7,524 nt of DNA from an uncultured Rubrobacteraceae bacterium (GTDB taxonomy: Bacteria > Actinomycetota > Rubrobacteria > Rubrobacterales > Rubrobacteraceae), in contig CADCUW010000109.1 in the NCBI GenBank assembly GCA_902805985.1, forward strand, positions 1 to 7,524, given 5' to 3'. The notes under the pieces are model-generated. The model ran no database searches. It saw nothing but the letters and a program-made list of their open reading frames with translations, and was not told where the DNA came from. Below are positions 1-6,346 of the stretch, one piece after another. Positions within the stretch are counted from its first letter, which is position 1. Every line of letters begins with the position of its first letter. The position numbers were made by a program, and so were the translations under genes.

Positions 1-525
1 GGGAAGCTCCCGATCTACGCCGGCGCGTTCGCGGACCCCGCCATCGACCGGGCGGCCAGGCTCGCTGACGGGTTCCTGGCCTCGGCCGGCGGCGGCGCCT
101 TCGGGGAGACGTACCGGAAGGTCCGGGCGTCGCTGGAGCGGCACGGCAGGGGCGAGGAAAATTTTCCGTACATCGCCTCCGGGGTCGCGTTTGTGCACGA
201 GGACGCGGGGAGGGCGCGGGAGATCGTGGGCCCCGCTATCACCTACCAGCGCACGCGCTACGCGGAGTGGGGGACGGACCGGAAAGAGCCCCGCCCCGGG
301 CCCATCCGGGAAGAGGAACTCCCGTGGGAGCGCTACCTCGTCGGCAAGCCCGATGAGGTGGCGGAGGGTTTGATCGAGCTCTACAGCGAGGCCCCCTACG
401 ATCACTTCTGCTTCTGGGGCCGGCTACCCGGTGTCACCCACGAGGAGGCCGTCGAGAACATGCGCCTCTTCTCCACCGAGGTCGCCCCTCGGGTGCGCGA
501 GGCGGTCGGGACGAAACCCGCGTGA
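1..525 (+). CDS. LLM-class (luciferase-like) F420-dependent oxidoreductase, C-terminal part
   Basis: The reading frame is open from the first base and ends at TGA 523-525, giving 174 C-terminal residues; the start lies outside the window. The visible part looks like the second half of a luciferase-like TIM barrel. An early stretch (PIYAGAFADPAIDRAARLADGFL, split as PIYAGAFADP and AARLADGFL) matches the usual 'PV.iGg.s..a..RAArlaDGw' strand-helix. Later 'VGKPDEVAEGL' is the hallmark 'vGtPeeVae.l' segment before the last barrel strand, and 'DHFCFWGRLPG' is the closing strand. In this family such enzymes use reduced F420 or FMN to reduce or oxygenate small substrates; the substrate cannot be told from this fragment. 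The next gene starts inside its stop codon (GTGA overlap) and is itself an F420-type protein, and fbiC lies nearby, so F420 rather than FMN is the likelier cofactor. That is inference from context; the family call is firmer. Confidence 0.85.
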   Translation, partial: GKLPIYAGAFADPAIDRAARLADGFLASAGGGAFGETYRKVRASLERHGRGEENFPYIASGVAFVHEDAGRAREIVGPAITYQRTRYAEWGTDRKEPRPGPIREEELPWERYLVGKPDEVAEGLIELYSEAPYDHFCFWGRLPGVTHEEAVENMRLFSTEVAPRVREAVGTKPA

Positions 526-1595
526 CGGAGGCCTCAGGCGTCCTGTCTCCGGAGCAGACCGCCTTCCTCGTCCGCCAGCGGGTCGCCCGCCTCGCCACCG
601 CCGACGCCGGGGGCAGGCCCCACGCCGTCCCCGTCTGCTTCGCGTACAGGACCGGCGTCGTCTACGTCGCCCTCGACGAGAAGCCCAAAGACGTGCCGCC
701 GGAGCGTCTCAAGCGGGTTCGCAACATCCTGGAGAACCCCGAGGTCACCCTCGTCGCCGACCGCTACGAGGAGGACTGGAGCCTCCTGGCCTTCGTCATG
801 GTTCGCGGAAGGGCGGAGCTGCTGGAGCCAGGGATCGAGGAGCACGGCGCCGCCGTGAGGCTCCTGCGCGGCAAGTACCACCAGTACGAACGGATGAAGA
901 TCGAAGAGAACCCGGTCATCGCCGTCAGGGCTGAGAACGCCGCATCGTGGGGCGCGCTTGGTGTATCACCATCGGCCGGGCCGCCGGTCCTCGATACCAT
1001 CCGCGGGCGCCGCTCCGCGCGGCGCTACCTGCCGAAGCCGGTGCCGGACGAGGCCGTCTGGCGGGTGCTCGAGGCGGCGCGGTGGGCGCCCTCGCCGCAC
1101 GGCCGCCAGCCCTGGCGTTTCGCCGTGATCACCGCAGACGAGACCAGGGAGCGGCTCGCCGACGCGATGGGTGGGGAGTGGCGCTCGAACCTTACGATGG
1201 ACGGGCAGGACGCGGAAGTGGTCGAGATGCGCCTCGAAGGCTCCAGGCGGCGCCTGCTGGACGCCCCGGTCCTGGTCCTGCTGTGCCTCTACCTCGAAGA
1301 CCTCGACACCTATCCCGACCCCGACCGCCAGCAGAACGAGACCACGATGGCCGTCCAGTCCCTCGGGGCGGCGGCGCAGAACGCGCTCTTGGCGGCCTAC
1401 GACCAGGGGCTCGACGCCGGCTGGATGTGCGCCCCGCTCTTCGCCCCGGGGGAGGTCGTGGGGGCGCTCGGCCTGGACCCGGCGCTCGTGCCCCAGGCCC
1501 TCCTTACCCTCGGCTACGCGGAGGGAGACCCCCCCAAGCGCCGTGGTCGCAGACCACTCGAAGAACTGGTGGTGTACCGGGACCGGGCGATCTAG
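522..1595 (+). CDS. Fused PPOX-class F420 domain + FbiB C-terminal-type nitroreductase
   Basis: This 357-residue protein starts at GTG 522, overlapping the upstream stop by four bases, so it is probably translationally coupled. Residues about 8-145 form a PPOX/split-barrel flavin-F420 domain of the Rv0121-like type: 'RVARLATADAGGRPHAVPV', a basic stretch 'RLKRVRNIL' (62-70), 'DRYEEDWSLL' (80-89) and 'VIAVRAE'. Residues about 156-336 form an FMN nitroreductase domain: 'RGRRSARRY' (161-169, typical FMN phosphate contact), 'APSPHGRQPWRF' (189-200), 'EWRSNLTMDGQDAE' (219-232), 'YPDPDR' (264-269), 'AAAQNALLAAYDQGL' and a final 'LLTLGYAEG'. The order and spacing of these match the C-terminal domain of mycobacterial FbiB, which reduces dehydro-F420-0 with FMNH2. 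In FbiB that domain is fused to the CofE glutamate ligase; no ligase is present here and the PPOX domain takes its place. A late F420 maturation role is inferred. Another FMN/F420 reductase role is possible. Confidence 0.85.
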   Translation: MTEASGVLSPEQTAFLVRQRVARLATADAGGRPHAVPVCFAYRTGVVYVALDEKPKDVPPERLKRVRNILENPEVTLVADRYEEDWSLLAFVMVRGRAELLEPGIEEHGAAVRLLRGKYHQYERMKIEENPVIAVRAENAASWGALGVSPSAGPPVLDTIRGRRSARRYLPKPVPDEAVWRVLEAARWAPSPHGRQPWRFAVITADETRERLADAMGGEWRSNLTMDGQDAEVVEMRLEGSRRRLLDAPVLVLLCLYLEDLDTYPDPDRQQNETTMAVQSLGAAAQNALLAAYDQGLDAGWMCAPLFAPGEVVGALGLDPALVPQALLTLGYAEGDPPKRRGRRPLEELVVYRDRAI

Positions 1596-1599
1596 CGGA

Positions 1600-1628
1600 C
1601 CGGGGAAGACACCGTCGGAACTCCCCGG
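1600..1628. terminator. Possible bidirectional hairpin between convergent genes
   Basis: CCGGGGA (1600-1606) and TCCCCGG (1622-1628) are perfect 7-bp inverted arms with a 15-base loop that itself holds a small GAC/GTC pairing. The hairpin starts 5 bases after the PPOX-nitroreductase stop codon and faces the 3' end of fbiC. No T-tract follows on either strand, so it is at best a GC-type or Rho-assisted terminator or an mRNA 3'-end stabiliser. The rest of the 165-base gap (1629-1760) shows only short GC-rich inverted repeats and no reading frame I would support. Confidence 0.35.
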
Positions 1629-1760
1629 CTAGTAGACCTCTCGCTGGCACGTTCCGCCCCACGGATCAGCGGGACCGGTAACGAGCTGCGGCGGACAGGG
1701 CCGCCCGAGAATACGAGGCGGCGCAGCGTCAGGACGCGCGCGGGTGCAACCGCCGGGCGT

Positions 1761-4127
1761 TCACCCGGCCGAGTACGTCCTCTGGGGGACGCCGTAGAGC
1801 GTGTTGCGGCGGCGGGGGGTGCGTCCTATCTCCCGGATCATGGCTTCGAGGTCTTCGGGGAGCATCTCCTGGCCGTGGCCGGCGCCGGCCGCCCGGCTGA
1901 TGCTCTCGTTCATGAGCGTGCCTCCGAGGTCGTTGCAGCCGGCCTGGAGGCACGCCTTCGCGCCCTCAGCCCCGAGCTTTACCCACGAGACCTGCACGTT
2001 GTCTATGTAGCCATGGAGCGCGATCCTCCCGACCGCGTGCATCTTGAGCGACTCGGCGAAGGTCGGCCCCCTGCGGGAACGCCCCTGCAAGAACAGTGGG
2101 GCGCCCATGTGAACGAACGGCAGCGGCACGAACTCCGTGAAGCCGCCGGTGTCGGCCTGGATGTCCCTAAGGACCATGAGGTGCCGCGCCCAGTTCACGG
2201 GGCCGTCCACGTGGCCGAACATTATCGTCGTCGTGGCGGAGAGCCCTATACCGTGTGCCTTGCGCATCACTTCGGCCCACTGCGCGGTGTTGATCTTGTC
2301 GGGGCAGATAATCGCGCGGACCTCGTCGTCCAAAACCTCCGCCGCCGTCCCCGGCAACGTCCCGAGCCCGGCCTCTTTCAGCTCGACCAGGAACTTCTCG
2401 ACCGTCATCCCCAGGGTGCGCGCGCCCTGCCAGACTTCGAGCGGCGTGAAGGCGTGGACGTGCATCTCCGGCACCTCGTCCTTTACCGCCCGAAGGTACT
2501 CTATGTAGTTCTTGCCCGTGAAGCTGCCGTGGATGCCCCCGACCATGCAGACCTCCGTGGCGCCCTTCTCCCACGCCTCCCGCGCCCTTCGGGCCACCTC
2601 GGCCGTGTCCAGCAGGTACGGGTCGCCGCGCAGGTTCAGGGACTTGGGTCCTTTGGAGAACGCGCAGAAGCGGCAGCGGAAGTAGCACTGGTTGGTGTAG
2701 TTGATGTTCCGGTTGACGACGTAGGTGACCTCGTCGCCGTTGACCTCGCGCCTCAAGGCGTCCGCAACCCGGCAGAGCTCCTCCATCTCCGTCCCCCGCG
2801 CCGTGAAGAGCAGCGCTATCTCTTCCTCCCGCAAGTCTCTAGTCCCGGCCGCGGCCAACGCCCGCGCGAAGTTCGGCCGCACCTTGGAGGGACGCAAGCC
2901 CCGGACCTCGTCGAATGCCTTTGAGGGTACGGGCTCGGTGGTGCCCGGCGCCCAGTCCTCGGTCCTCGCGAGGCCCTCGGCGTCCTGGGCGGCCCACACG
3001 CCGGGGCGCAGGCGCTCGTCGACCCACATCCCGGCATCCCGGGCGTAGGACGGGTGGAGGGCGAGGCGTTCGAGGAGCAGGTACCCCTTGGCCTCCGTGG
3101 CCTTCTCCAGCTCTTCGAGGTGGGGCCAGGGGCGCTCGGGGTTGACGTGATCCGGGGTTACGGGGGAGACGCCGCCCCAGTCGTTGATGCCGGCGTCCAC
3201 GTAGCGGGCGTAGGGCGGCGCGCCGTCGCCCTCCGGCTTCGCCGCCGCCAGGTTCGGGGGGGCCTGGACCGTGACGTCAGGAGGGAGGAGGAGGCGGGCG
3301 AGGGCTATGGTCGCGAGCATCTCGTCCTCTGTGGGCTCCGTCCAGCCGGCCATCCTCGTGCCGGGTTTGGCCCTGAAGTTCTGGACGATGCACTCCTGGA
3401 CGTTGCCGTGCTTCTCGTGGACCCCGCGTATCGCGAGCAGGGTGTCCACCCGTTCCTCGACGGTCTCGCCGATCCCGATGAGAATGCCCGTCGTGAACGG
3501 CACTTTGAGCCTTCCGGCCTCTTGCATGGTCCCCAGGCGCTTGGCCGGGACCTTGTCCGGGGAGGCCCAGTGGGCGAGGTTCGGGCCGAGCAGTCGGTCC
3601 GAGGCCTGCTCCAGCATGATCCCCTGCGAGACCGAGACATGCCTGAGATCGCGCACCTCATCCCCCGATAGCACCCCCGGGTTGGCGTGGGGGAGAAGCC
3701 CTGTCTCCTCCAGCACGAGCCGGCAGCAGTGGACCAGGTACTCGATGGTGGTCCCGAAGCCGAGCTCGCGCAGCTCTCTTTTGGCCTCCGGGTAGCGCTT
3801 CTCCGGCTTGTCCCCGAGCGTGAAGAGCGCCTCCTTGCAACCGGCCGCAGCCCCCGCGCGCGCGATCTCCAGAACCTCCTCCGGCGTCAGGTAAGCCCTC
3901 TCGCCGGGTCGGGGGCCGTGGGCGAAGGTGCAGTAGCCGCAGTTGTCGCGGCAGAGCTTGGTGAGGGGGATAAAGACCTTGCGCGAGTAGGTTACGCGCG
4001 GCCCGAAATGGCGGTCGCGGACCTCGCGGGCCGCCTTCATCGCCGGCTCGGGGTCGGCGTAGGCCGCCCATGCCAGCTCGTAGATCCTCTCGCGCCTCTC
4101 CCTGTCGGCCATCGCCGCGTGCACCAA
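1761..4127 (-). CDS. fbiC: FbiC: fused CofG-CofH radical SAM F0 synthase
   Basis: This 788-residue protein makes F0 (7,8-didemethyl-8-hydroxy-5-deazariboflavin), the deazaflavin core of F420, from tyrosine and 5-amino-6-ribitylaminouracil using two radical SAM centres. The N-terminal half (about 45-370) is CofG-like with its [4Fe-4S] motif at Cys59, Cys63, Cys66 (CRDNCGYC). 'GILIGIGET' (214-222) and 'QNFRAKPGT' (249-257) are further CofG signatures. The C-terminal half (about 435-785) is CofH-like with Cys481, Cys485, Cys488 (CYFRCRFC), 'MVGGIHG' (528-534), 'HAFTPLE' (558-564) and 'LGGTLMNE' (734-741). Both CX3CX2C clusters are intact, and the domain order is that of mycobacterial FbiC (about 856 residues, so this one is shorter). 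The longest form starts at TTG 4127, with GTG 4124 and ATG 4112 in frame just after; the purine-rich GAGGGGG at 4143-4137 favours TTG or GTG. It converges on the PPOX-nitroreductase gene and diverges from the sulfurtransferase gene. The long open frames on the opposite strand are GC-rich shadows. Confidence 0.97.
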   Translation of the reverse strand: MVHAAMADRERRERIYELAWAAYADPEPAMKAAREVRDRHFGPRVTYSRKVFIPLTKLCRDNCGYCTFAHGPRPGERAYLTPEEVLEIARAGAAAGCKEALFTLGDKPEKRYPEAKRELRELGFGTTIEYLVHCCRLVLEETGLLPHANPGVLSGDEVRDLRHVSVSQGIMLEQASDRLLGPNLAHWASPDKVPAKRLGTMQEAGRLKVPFTTGILIGIGETVEERVDTLLAIRGVHEKHGNVQECIVQNFRAKPGTRMAGWTEPTEDEMLATIALARLLLPPDVTVQAPPNLAAAKPEGDGAPPYARYVDAGINDWGGVSPVTPDHVNPERPWPHLEELEKATEAKGYLLLERLALHPSYARDAGMWVDERLRPGVWAAQDAEGLARTEDWAPGTTEPVPSKAFDEVRGLRPSKVRPNFARALAAAGTRDLREEEIALLFTARGTEMEELCRVADALRREVNGDEVTYVVNRNINYTNQCYFRCRFCAFSKGPKSLNLRGDPYLLDTAEVARRAREAWEKGATEVCMVGGIHGSFTGKNYIEYLRAVKDEVPEMHVHAFTPLEVWQGARTLGMTVEKFLVELKEAGLGTLPGTAAEVLDDEVRAIICPDKINTAQWAEVMRKAHGIGLSATTTIMFGHVDGPVNWARHLMVLRDIQADTGGFTEFVPLPFVHMGAPLFLQGRSRRGPTFAESLKMHAVGRIALHGYIDNVQVSWVKLGAEGAKACLQAGCNDLGGTLMNESISRAAGAGHGQEMLPEDLEAMIREIGRTPRRRNTLYGVPQRTYSAG

Positions 4128-4136
4128 AACCGTGTA

Positions 4137-4143
4137 CCCCCTC
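4137..4143 (-). promoter_or_regulatory. Ribosome binding site of fbiC (decides start)
   Basis: Read on the minus strand the sequence is GAGGGGG. Its spacing is 9 bases to the TTG at 4127, 12 to the GTG at 4124 and 24 to the ATG at 4112. The ATG has no purine-rich sequence immediately before it, so translation most likely begins at TTG or GTG. Confidence 0.5.
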
Positions 4144-4160
4144 GTCTCTCGCGGAAGGGC

Positions 4161-4188
4161 AGTATACCCGCGATCCGTCCCGCCGAAA
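4161..4188 (-). promoter_or_regulatory. Candidate fbiC promoter
   Basis: On the minus strand TATACT (4166-4161) matches the TATAAT -10 consensus at five of six bases. It lies 33 bases before the TTG start, implying a leader of roughly 27 bases. The -35 position holds only a weak TTTCGG (4188-4183) at a 16-base spacing. The spacer between fbiC and the sulfurtransferase gene is clearly richer in A and T than the flanking genes, as expected for a divergent control region. Confidence 0.4.
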
Positions 4189-4203
4189 GCCCCGAACCGA
4201 AAC

Positions 4204-4234
4204 CCGACAAACTTTGTAGGAGATCGGATAGAAT
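4204..4234 (+). promoter_or_regulatory. Candidate promoter of the sulfurtransferase-scaffold unit
   Basis: TAGAAT (4229-4234) matches the -10 consensus at five of six bases. CCGACA (4204-4209) shares GACA with the TTGACA -35 box, but the spacer is 19 bases, longer than ideal. The transcript would start near 4241 and have a leader of about 33 bases that contains the AGGAG ribosome binding site. It sits about 40 bases from the minus-strand fbiC -10 box, so the two promoters are back to back without overlapping. Confidence 0.35.
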
Positions 4235-4273
4235 ACTCCCTCGTGGCATTGAAAACCGAGAGAGGAGAGAGCC

Positions 4274-5143
4274 GTGAGCGAAGGTCAGATAGAGCAGAAG
4301 GGTTACGCCCATCCTGAGGCGCTGGTCAGCACCGACTGGGTGGCCGAGCACCTGAACGACCTCGAGAACGTGCGCATCGTGGAGTCCGATGAGGACGTAT
4401 TGCTCTACGAGGTGGGGCACATCCCGAACGCCGTCAAGATCGACTGGGTCGAGGACCTGAACGACCCGCTCGTGCGCGACTACCTCGACCCTGAAAAGTT
4501 CGCCCGCCTGATGGGCGAGAAGGGCATAGGCCCGGACACGAAGGTCGTCTTCTACGGGGACAAGAACAACTGGTGGGCAACCTACGCGCTGTGGGTCTTC
4601 CGCCTCTTCGGCCACGACAACGTCGCCGTGATGGACGGCGGGAGGGTCAAGTGGGAGGCCGAGGGCCGCGAGATGACCCAGGAGGTCCCCTCCGTGCCGG
4701 CGGCCGAGTACCCGACGCCGACCCGCGACGACTCGCAGATAAGGGCCTTCAAGGCCGACGTCGAGAGGCACGTCGTGGCCCATGGGTCGATGATCGACGT
4801 TCGGAGCCCCGGCGAGTATTCGGGCGAGCTCCTTCATATGCCTGACTACCCGCAGGAGGGGGCACTTCGCGGCGGCCATATCCCCGGTGCGGCCAACGTG
4901 CCGTGGGCGCGGGCCGCACGGGAGGACGGCACCTTCAAGAGCGCCGACGAGCTAAAGGAGATCTACGAGGGCGAGGCCGGCCTCGCCGGTGACCGCGAGG
5001 TGGTCGCCTACTGCCGCATCGGGGAGCGCTCCAGCCATACCTGGTTCGTGCTCAGCTACCTGCTCGGCTACGACAACGTCCGCAATTACGACGGCTCCTG
5101 GACGGAGTGGGGCAACTCCGTGGGCGCCCCCATCGAGCGCTAG
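4274..5143 (+). CDS. Thiosulfate/3-mercaptopyruvate sulfurtransferase, tandem rhodanese (CysA2/SseA type)
   Basis: The protein has 289 residues and starts at GTG 4274 with AGGAG (4263-4267) six bases upstream. It transfers sulfane sulfur from thiosulfate or mercaptopyruvate to an acceptor such as cyanide or a protein thiol, via a cysteine persulfide; it has no signal peptide, so it is cytoplasmic. Rhodanese domain 1 (about 15-140) is structural: the active-loop position reads '[10 protein letters not shown]' with Asp96 in place of Cys, as in the family. Domain 2 (about 155-289) is catalytic, with '[11 protein letters not shown]' (174-184), '[11 protein letters not shown]' (201-211) and the active loop Cys247 in '[11 protein letters not shown]' (247-257), then '[10 protein letters not shown]' (271-280). 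The active loop is the same as I recall for mycobacterial CysA2. A scaffold-like gene follows after 10 bases, probably in the same transcript, and may be the sulfur acceptor (inference). Whether thiosulfate or mercaptopyruvate is the true donor cannot be decided here. Confidence 0.95.
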   Translation: MSEGQIEQKGYAHPEALVSTDWVAEHLNDLENVRIVESDEDVLLYEVGHIPNAVKIDWVEDLNDPLVRDYLDPEKFARLMGEKGIGPDTKVVFYGDKNNWWATYALWVFRLFGHDNVAVMDGGRVKWEAEGREMTQEVPSVPAAEYPTPTRDDSQIRAFKADVERHVVAHGSMIDVRSPGEYSGELLHMPDYPQEGALRGGHIPGAANVPWARAAREDGTFKSADELKEIYEGEAGLAGDREVVAYCRIGERSSHTWFVLSYLLGYDNVRNYDGSWTEWGNSVGAPIER

Positions 5144-5153
5144 AGAAGGCCCG

Positions 5154-5573
5154 TTGGACCGCAAGGAACGCGTCGCCTTCCTCCTCGACCACTTCGGGAA
5201 CCCCCGCCACAAGGGGGTTCTCGAAGGCGCGGACGTGGCCATGCCCGGCGGCAGCCCCGAGTGCGGAGGCTCGGTCGTCGTCTACCTCAAGGGCGACGGC
5301 AACGGCGGCATAGACGGCCTCTCCTGGACCGGGCAGGGCGACACCATCAGCATGGGCGCGACCTCGGCCATAGTGGAGCGCGTGCGCGAGGAGAAGCTCA
5401 CGCTCCAGGAGGTGCTCGACCTCGACTACGAGGGGTTCATGGACTCCATAGGCCGCGACGTCATCGGCAGCCGCACCCGCAACGCTACTCTAGGCCTCTC
5501 CACCATCAAGAGCGCCGTGAGGAAGTACCAGAGGGACCGCCGCGCAGAGACCGAGGAGCGGGCGACCGCGTAG
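5154..5573 (+). CDS. IscU/SufU-fold scaffold-like protein with only one ligand cysteine
   Basis: The start is taken as TTG 5154, preceded by AGAAGG (5144-5149), which gives 139 residues 'MDRKERVAFLLDHFGNPRH...'. Upstream extension would run back through the sulfurtransferase gene, and the N-terminal 'FLLDHFGNPRHKG' is exactly where IscU/SufU proteins begin ('il.Hy.nPrn.G'). The fold signatures follow in order: 'PGGSPECGGSVVVYL' (31-45), 'LSWTGQGDTISMGATSA' (56-72), 'LTLQEVLDLD' (82-91) and 'RTRNATLGLSTIKSAV' (107-122). Classical scaffolds bind Fe-S or zinc through three Cys plus Asp or His. Here Cys37 is kept, but the Asp two residues on is Gly39, the second Cys (G-x-G-C) is Asp63 and the third Cys (K-C-A-T-L) is Asn110. 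Family membership is clear; a normal cluster scaffold function is doubtful. It lies 10 bases after the sulfurtransferase gene, so a persulfide-accepting or carrier role through Cys37 is the simplest inference. Confidence 0.88.
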   Translation: MDRKERVAFLLDHFGNPRHKGVLEGADVAMPGGSPECGGSVVVYLKGDGNGGIDGLSWTGQGDTISMGATSAIVERVREEKLTLQEVLDLDYEGFMDSIGRDVIGSRTRNATLGLSTIKSAVRKYQRDRRAETEERATA

Positions 5574-5591
5574 GCGGCAACACGGGCCGGA

Positions 5592-5627
5592 CCCGCGGTA
5601 CGCCCGCCGCGGCGGGCGTGCCGCGGG
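5592..5627. terminator. Very stable GC hairpin between convergent genes
   Basis: Arms 5592-5608 and 5611-5627 pair over 17 bp with one G-T wobble (T5599 with G5620). The central two bases plus at least one opened pair make the loop. The hairpin begins 18 bases after the scaffold gene's stop and ends 14 bases before the stop of the convergent membrane protein gene, so it can serve both directions. There is no T-tract on either side, which is common for terminators in very GC-rich actinobacteria but makes the call less certain than the hairpin itself. Confidence 0.6.
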
Positions 5628-5641
5628 GGGCTGGGAGGACA

Positions 5642-6259
5642 TCACCGGGGTATCGGCGTGCCCTTCGCGCCGCTCCACAGTGCGTACCCCAGCCAGACGA
5701 GGCCCGCGCCGAAAAGCGTGTGGCCGACGATAAGGACGGCCTCGATCCCGATCGGGGGCGCGAACGCGACGATCGGGCCCCCGACGGCGAGCAGGATGCC
5801 CGCCCCGCGCGGCAGGACGCCGGCCCGGGAGACCGCGACGCCGAGCAGCACGTAGCCCAGGCCGAACACGAAGCTTGTGGCGATGAGTTGCCACAACCCG
5901 ACCGGCGTGCCCCCACCGAAGTCGTGGAAGAACAGGTGCTCCCGGCCCTCCATGAGCATCATGGACGTGCCGACGAACGCTACGAGAAAGCCCGCAGACC
6001 CCAGGCGGCCGGTCTGCAGCCGCTGCCGTACAAAGGCCTCGACGAGCACCAGCAGGACGGCTATAAGTGTAACGAAGTACAGGAAGTGCACCGGAACCCA
6101 CGCCGCGCTCTGCGGGTCGTCCGGATGCAGAAAGGGGGCGAGCAGCATCGAGGCCCCCGCGGCTACGGCCAGCGGCCCGCTCCACCCGAAGATCTCGCCG
6201 GGCGAGACACCCCTCTGCGCGCCCTCGATCCCTGGCGCCGTTATCCTGTCGGTGATCAT
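5642..6259 (-). CDS. Six-helix integral membrane protein of unknown function
   Basis: I do not recognise this family. The start is ATG at 6259, preceded by a strong GGAGG (6271-6267) at a 7-base spacing, giving 205 residues. The in-frame open extension upstream is antisense to argH and has no better start. Hydrophobic segments fall at about 26-43, 55-77, 88-104, 121-143, 152-170 and 172-195, so six helices are likely, and no cleavable signal peptide is seen. Basic residues cluster in 'RQRLQTGR' (78-85) between helices 2 and 3 and in the C-terminal tail. Polar residues at or near helix ends are 'MEGREHLFFHDFGGG' (103-117: Glu104, His108, His112, Asp113), His58 and His180; these could bind a metal or haem, but that is only a possibility. 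It is convergent with the scaffold gene and divergent from argH, so it forms a single-gene unit. Confidence 0.82.
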   Translation of the reverse strand: MITDRITAPGIEGAQRGVSPGEIFGWSGPLAVAAGASMLLAPFLHPDDPQSAAWVPVHFLYFVTLIAVLLVLVEAFVRQRLQTGRLGSAGFLVAFVGTSMMLMEGREHLFFHDFGGGTPVGLWQLIATSFVFGLGYVLLGVAVSRAGVLPRGAGILLAVGGPIVAFAPPIGIEAVLIVGHTLFGAGLVWLGYALWSGAKGTPIPR

Positions 6260-6346
6260 CGCTATTCCTCCCGTCCTCTGTTGAAGGTCTTTGATATGTC
6301 GTTGCGTGACGGAGAAATGGTAGGGACAACGGGGCTTCGAGAGATC

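Noticed and set aside
947..1681. A 244-codon plus-strand frame and a 153-codon frame (1171-1632) overlapping the nitroreductase domain
   Set aside because: They are Arg/Pro/Ala-rich out-of-frame readings of the fused gene, with no motifs.
1752..1769. A 6-bp inverted repeat (GCCGGG / CCCGGC) spanning the fbiC stop codon as a terminator
   Set aside because: It is short, covers the last codons of the gene and has no T-tract. Repeats of this size are frequent by chance in such GC-rich DNA.
1875..2924. A 349-codon open frame on the plus strand opposite fbiC, with others at 3054-3671, 3271-3795 and 3687-4277
   Set aside because: They are antisense to an unmistakable fbiC, and their compositions are the complement of its codons, rich in Arg, Val, Leu and Asp with no recognisable motif. 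Long shadows are normal at this GC content.
4358..4570. Possible loss of activity of the sulfurtransferase because its first domain lacks the active cysteine (Asp96)
   Set aside because: Tandem-domain rhodaneses normally have an inactive first domain; the catalytic Cys247 loop is intact in the second.
4037..4879. A 280-codon minus-strand frame antisense to the sulfurtransferase
   Set aside because: It runs opposite a well-matched rhodanese and into the fbiC start in another frame, and no family motif is present.
4989..5153. Longer start for the scaffold-like gene at 4989
   Set aside because: It would overlap the sulfurtransferase's catalytic domain in another frame. The IscU-like similarity begins right after TTG 5154, which has its own purine-rich site.
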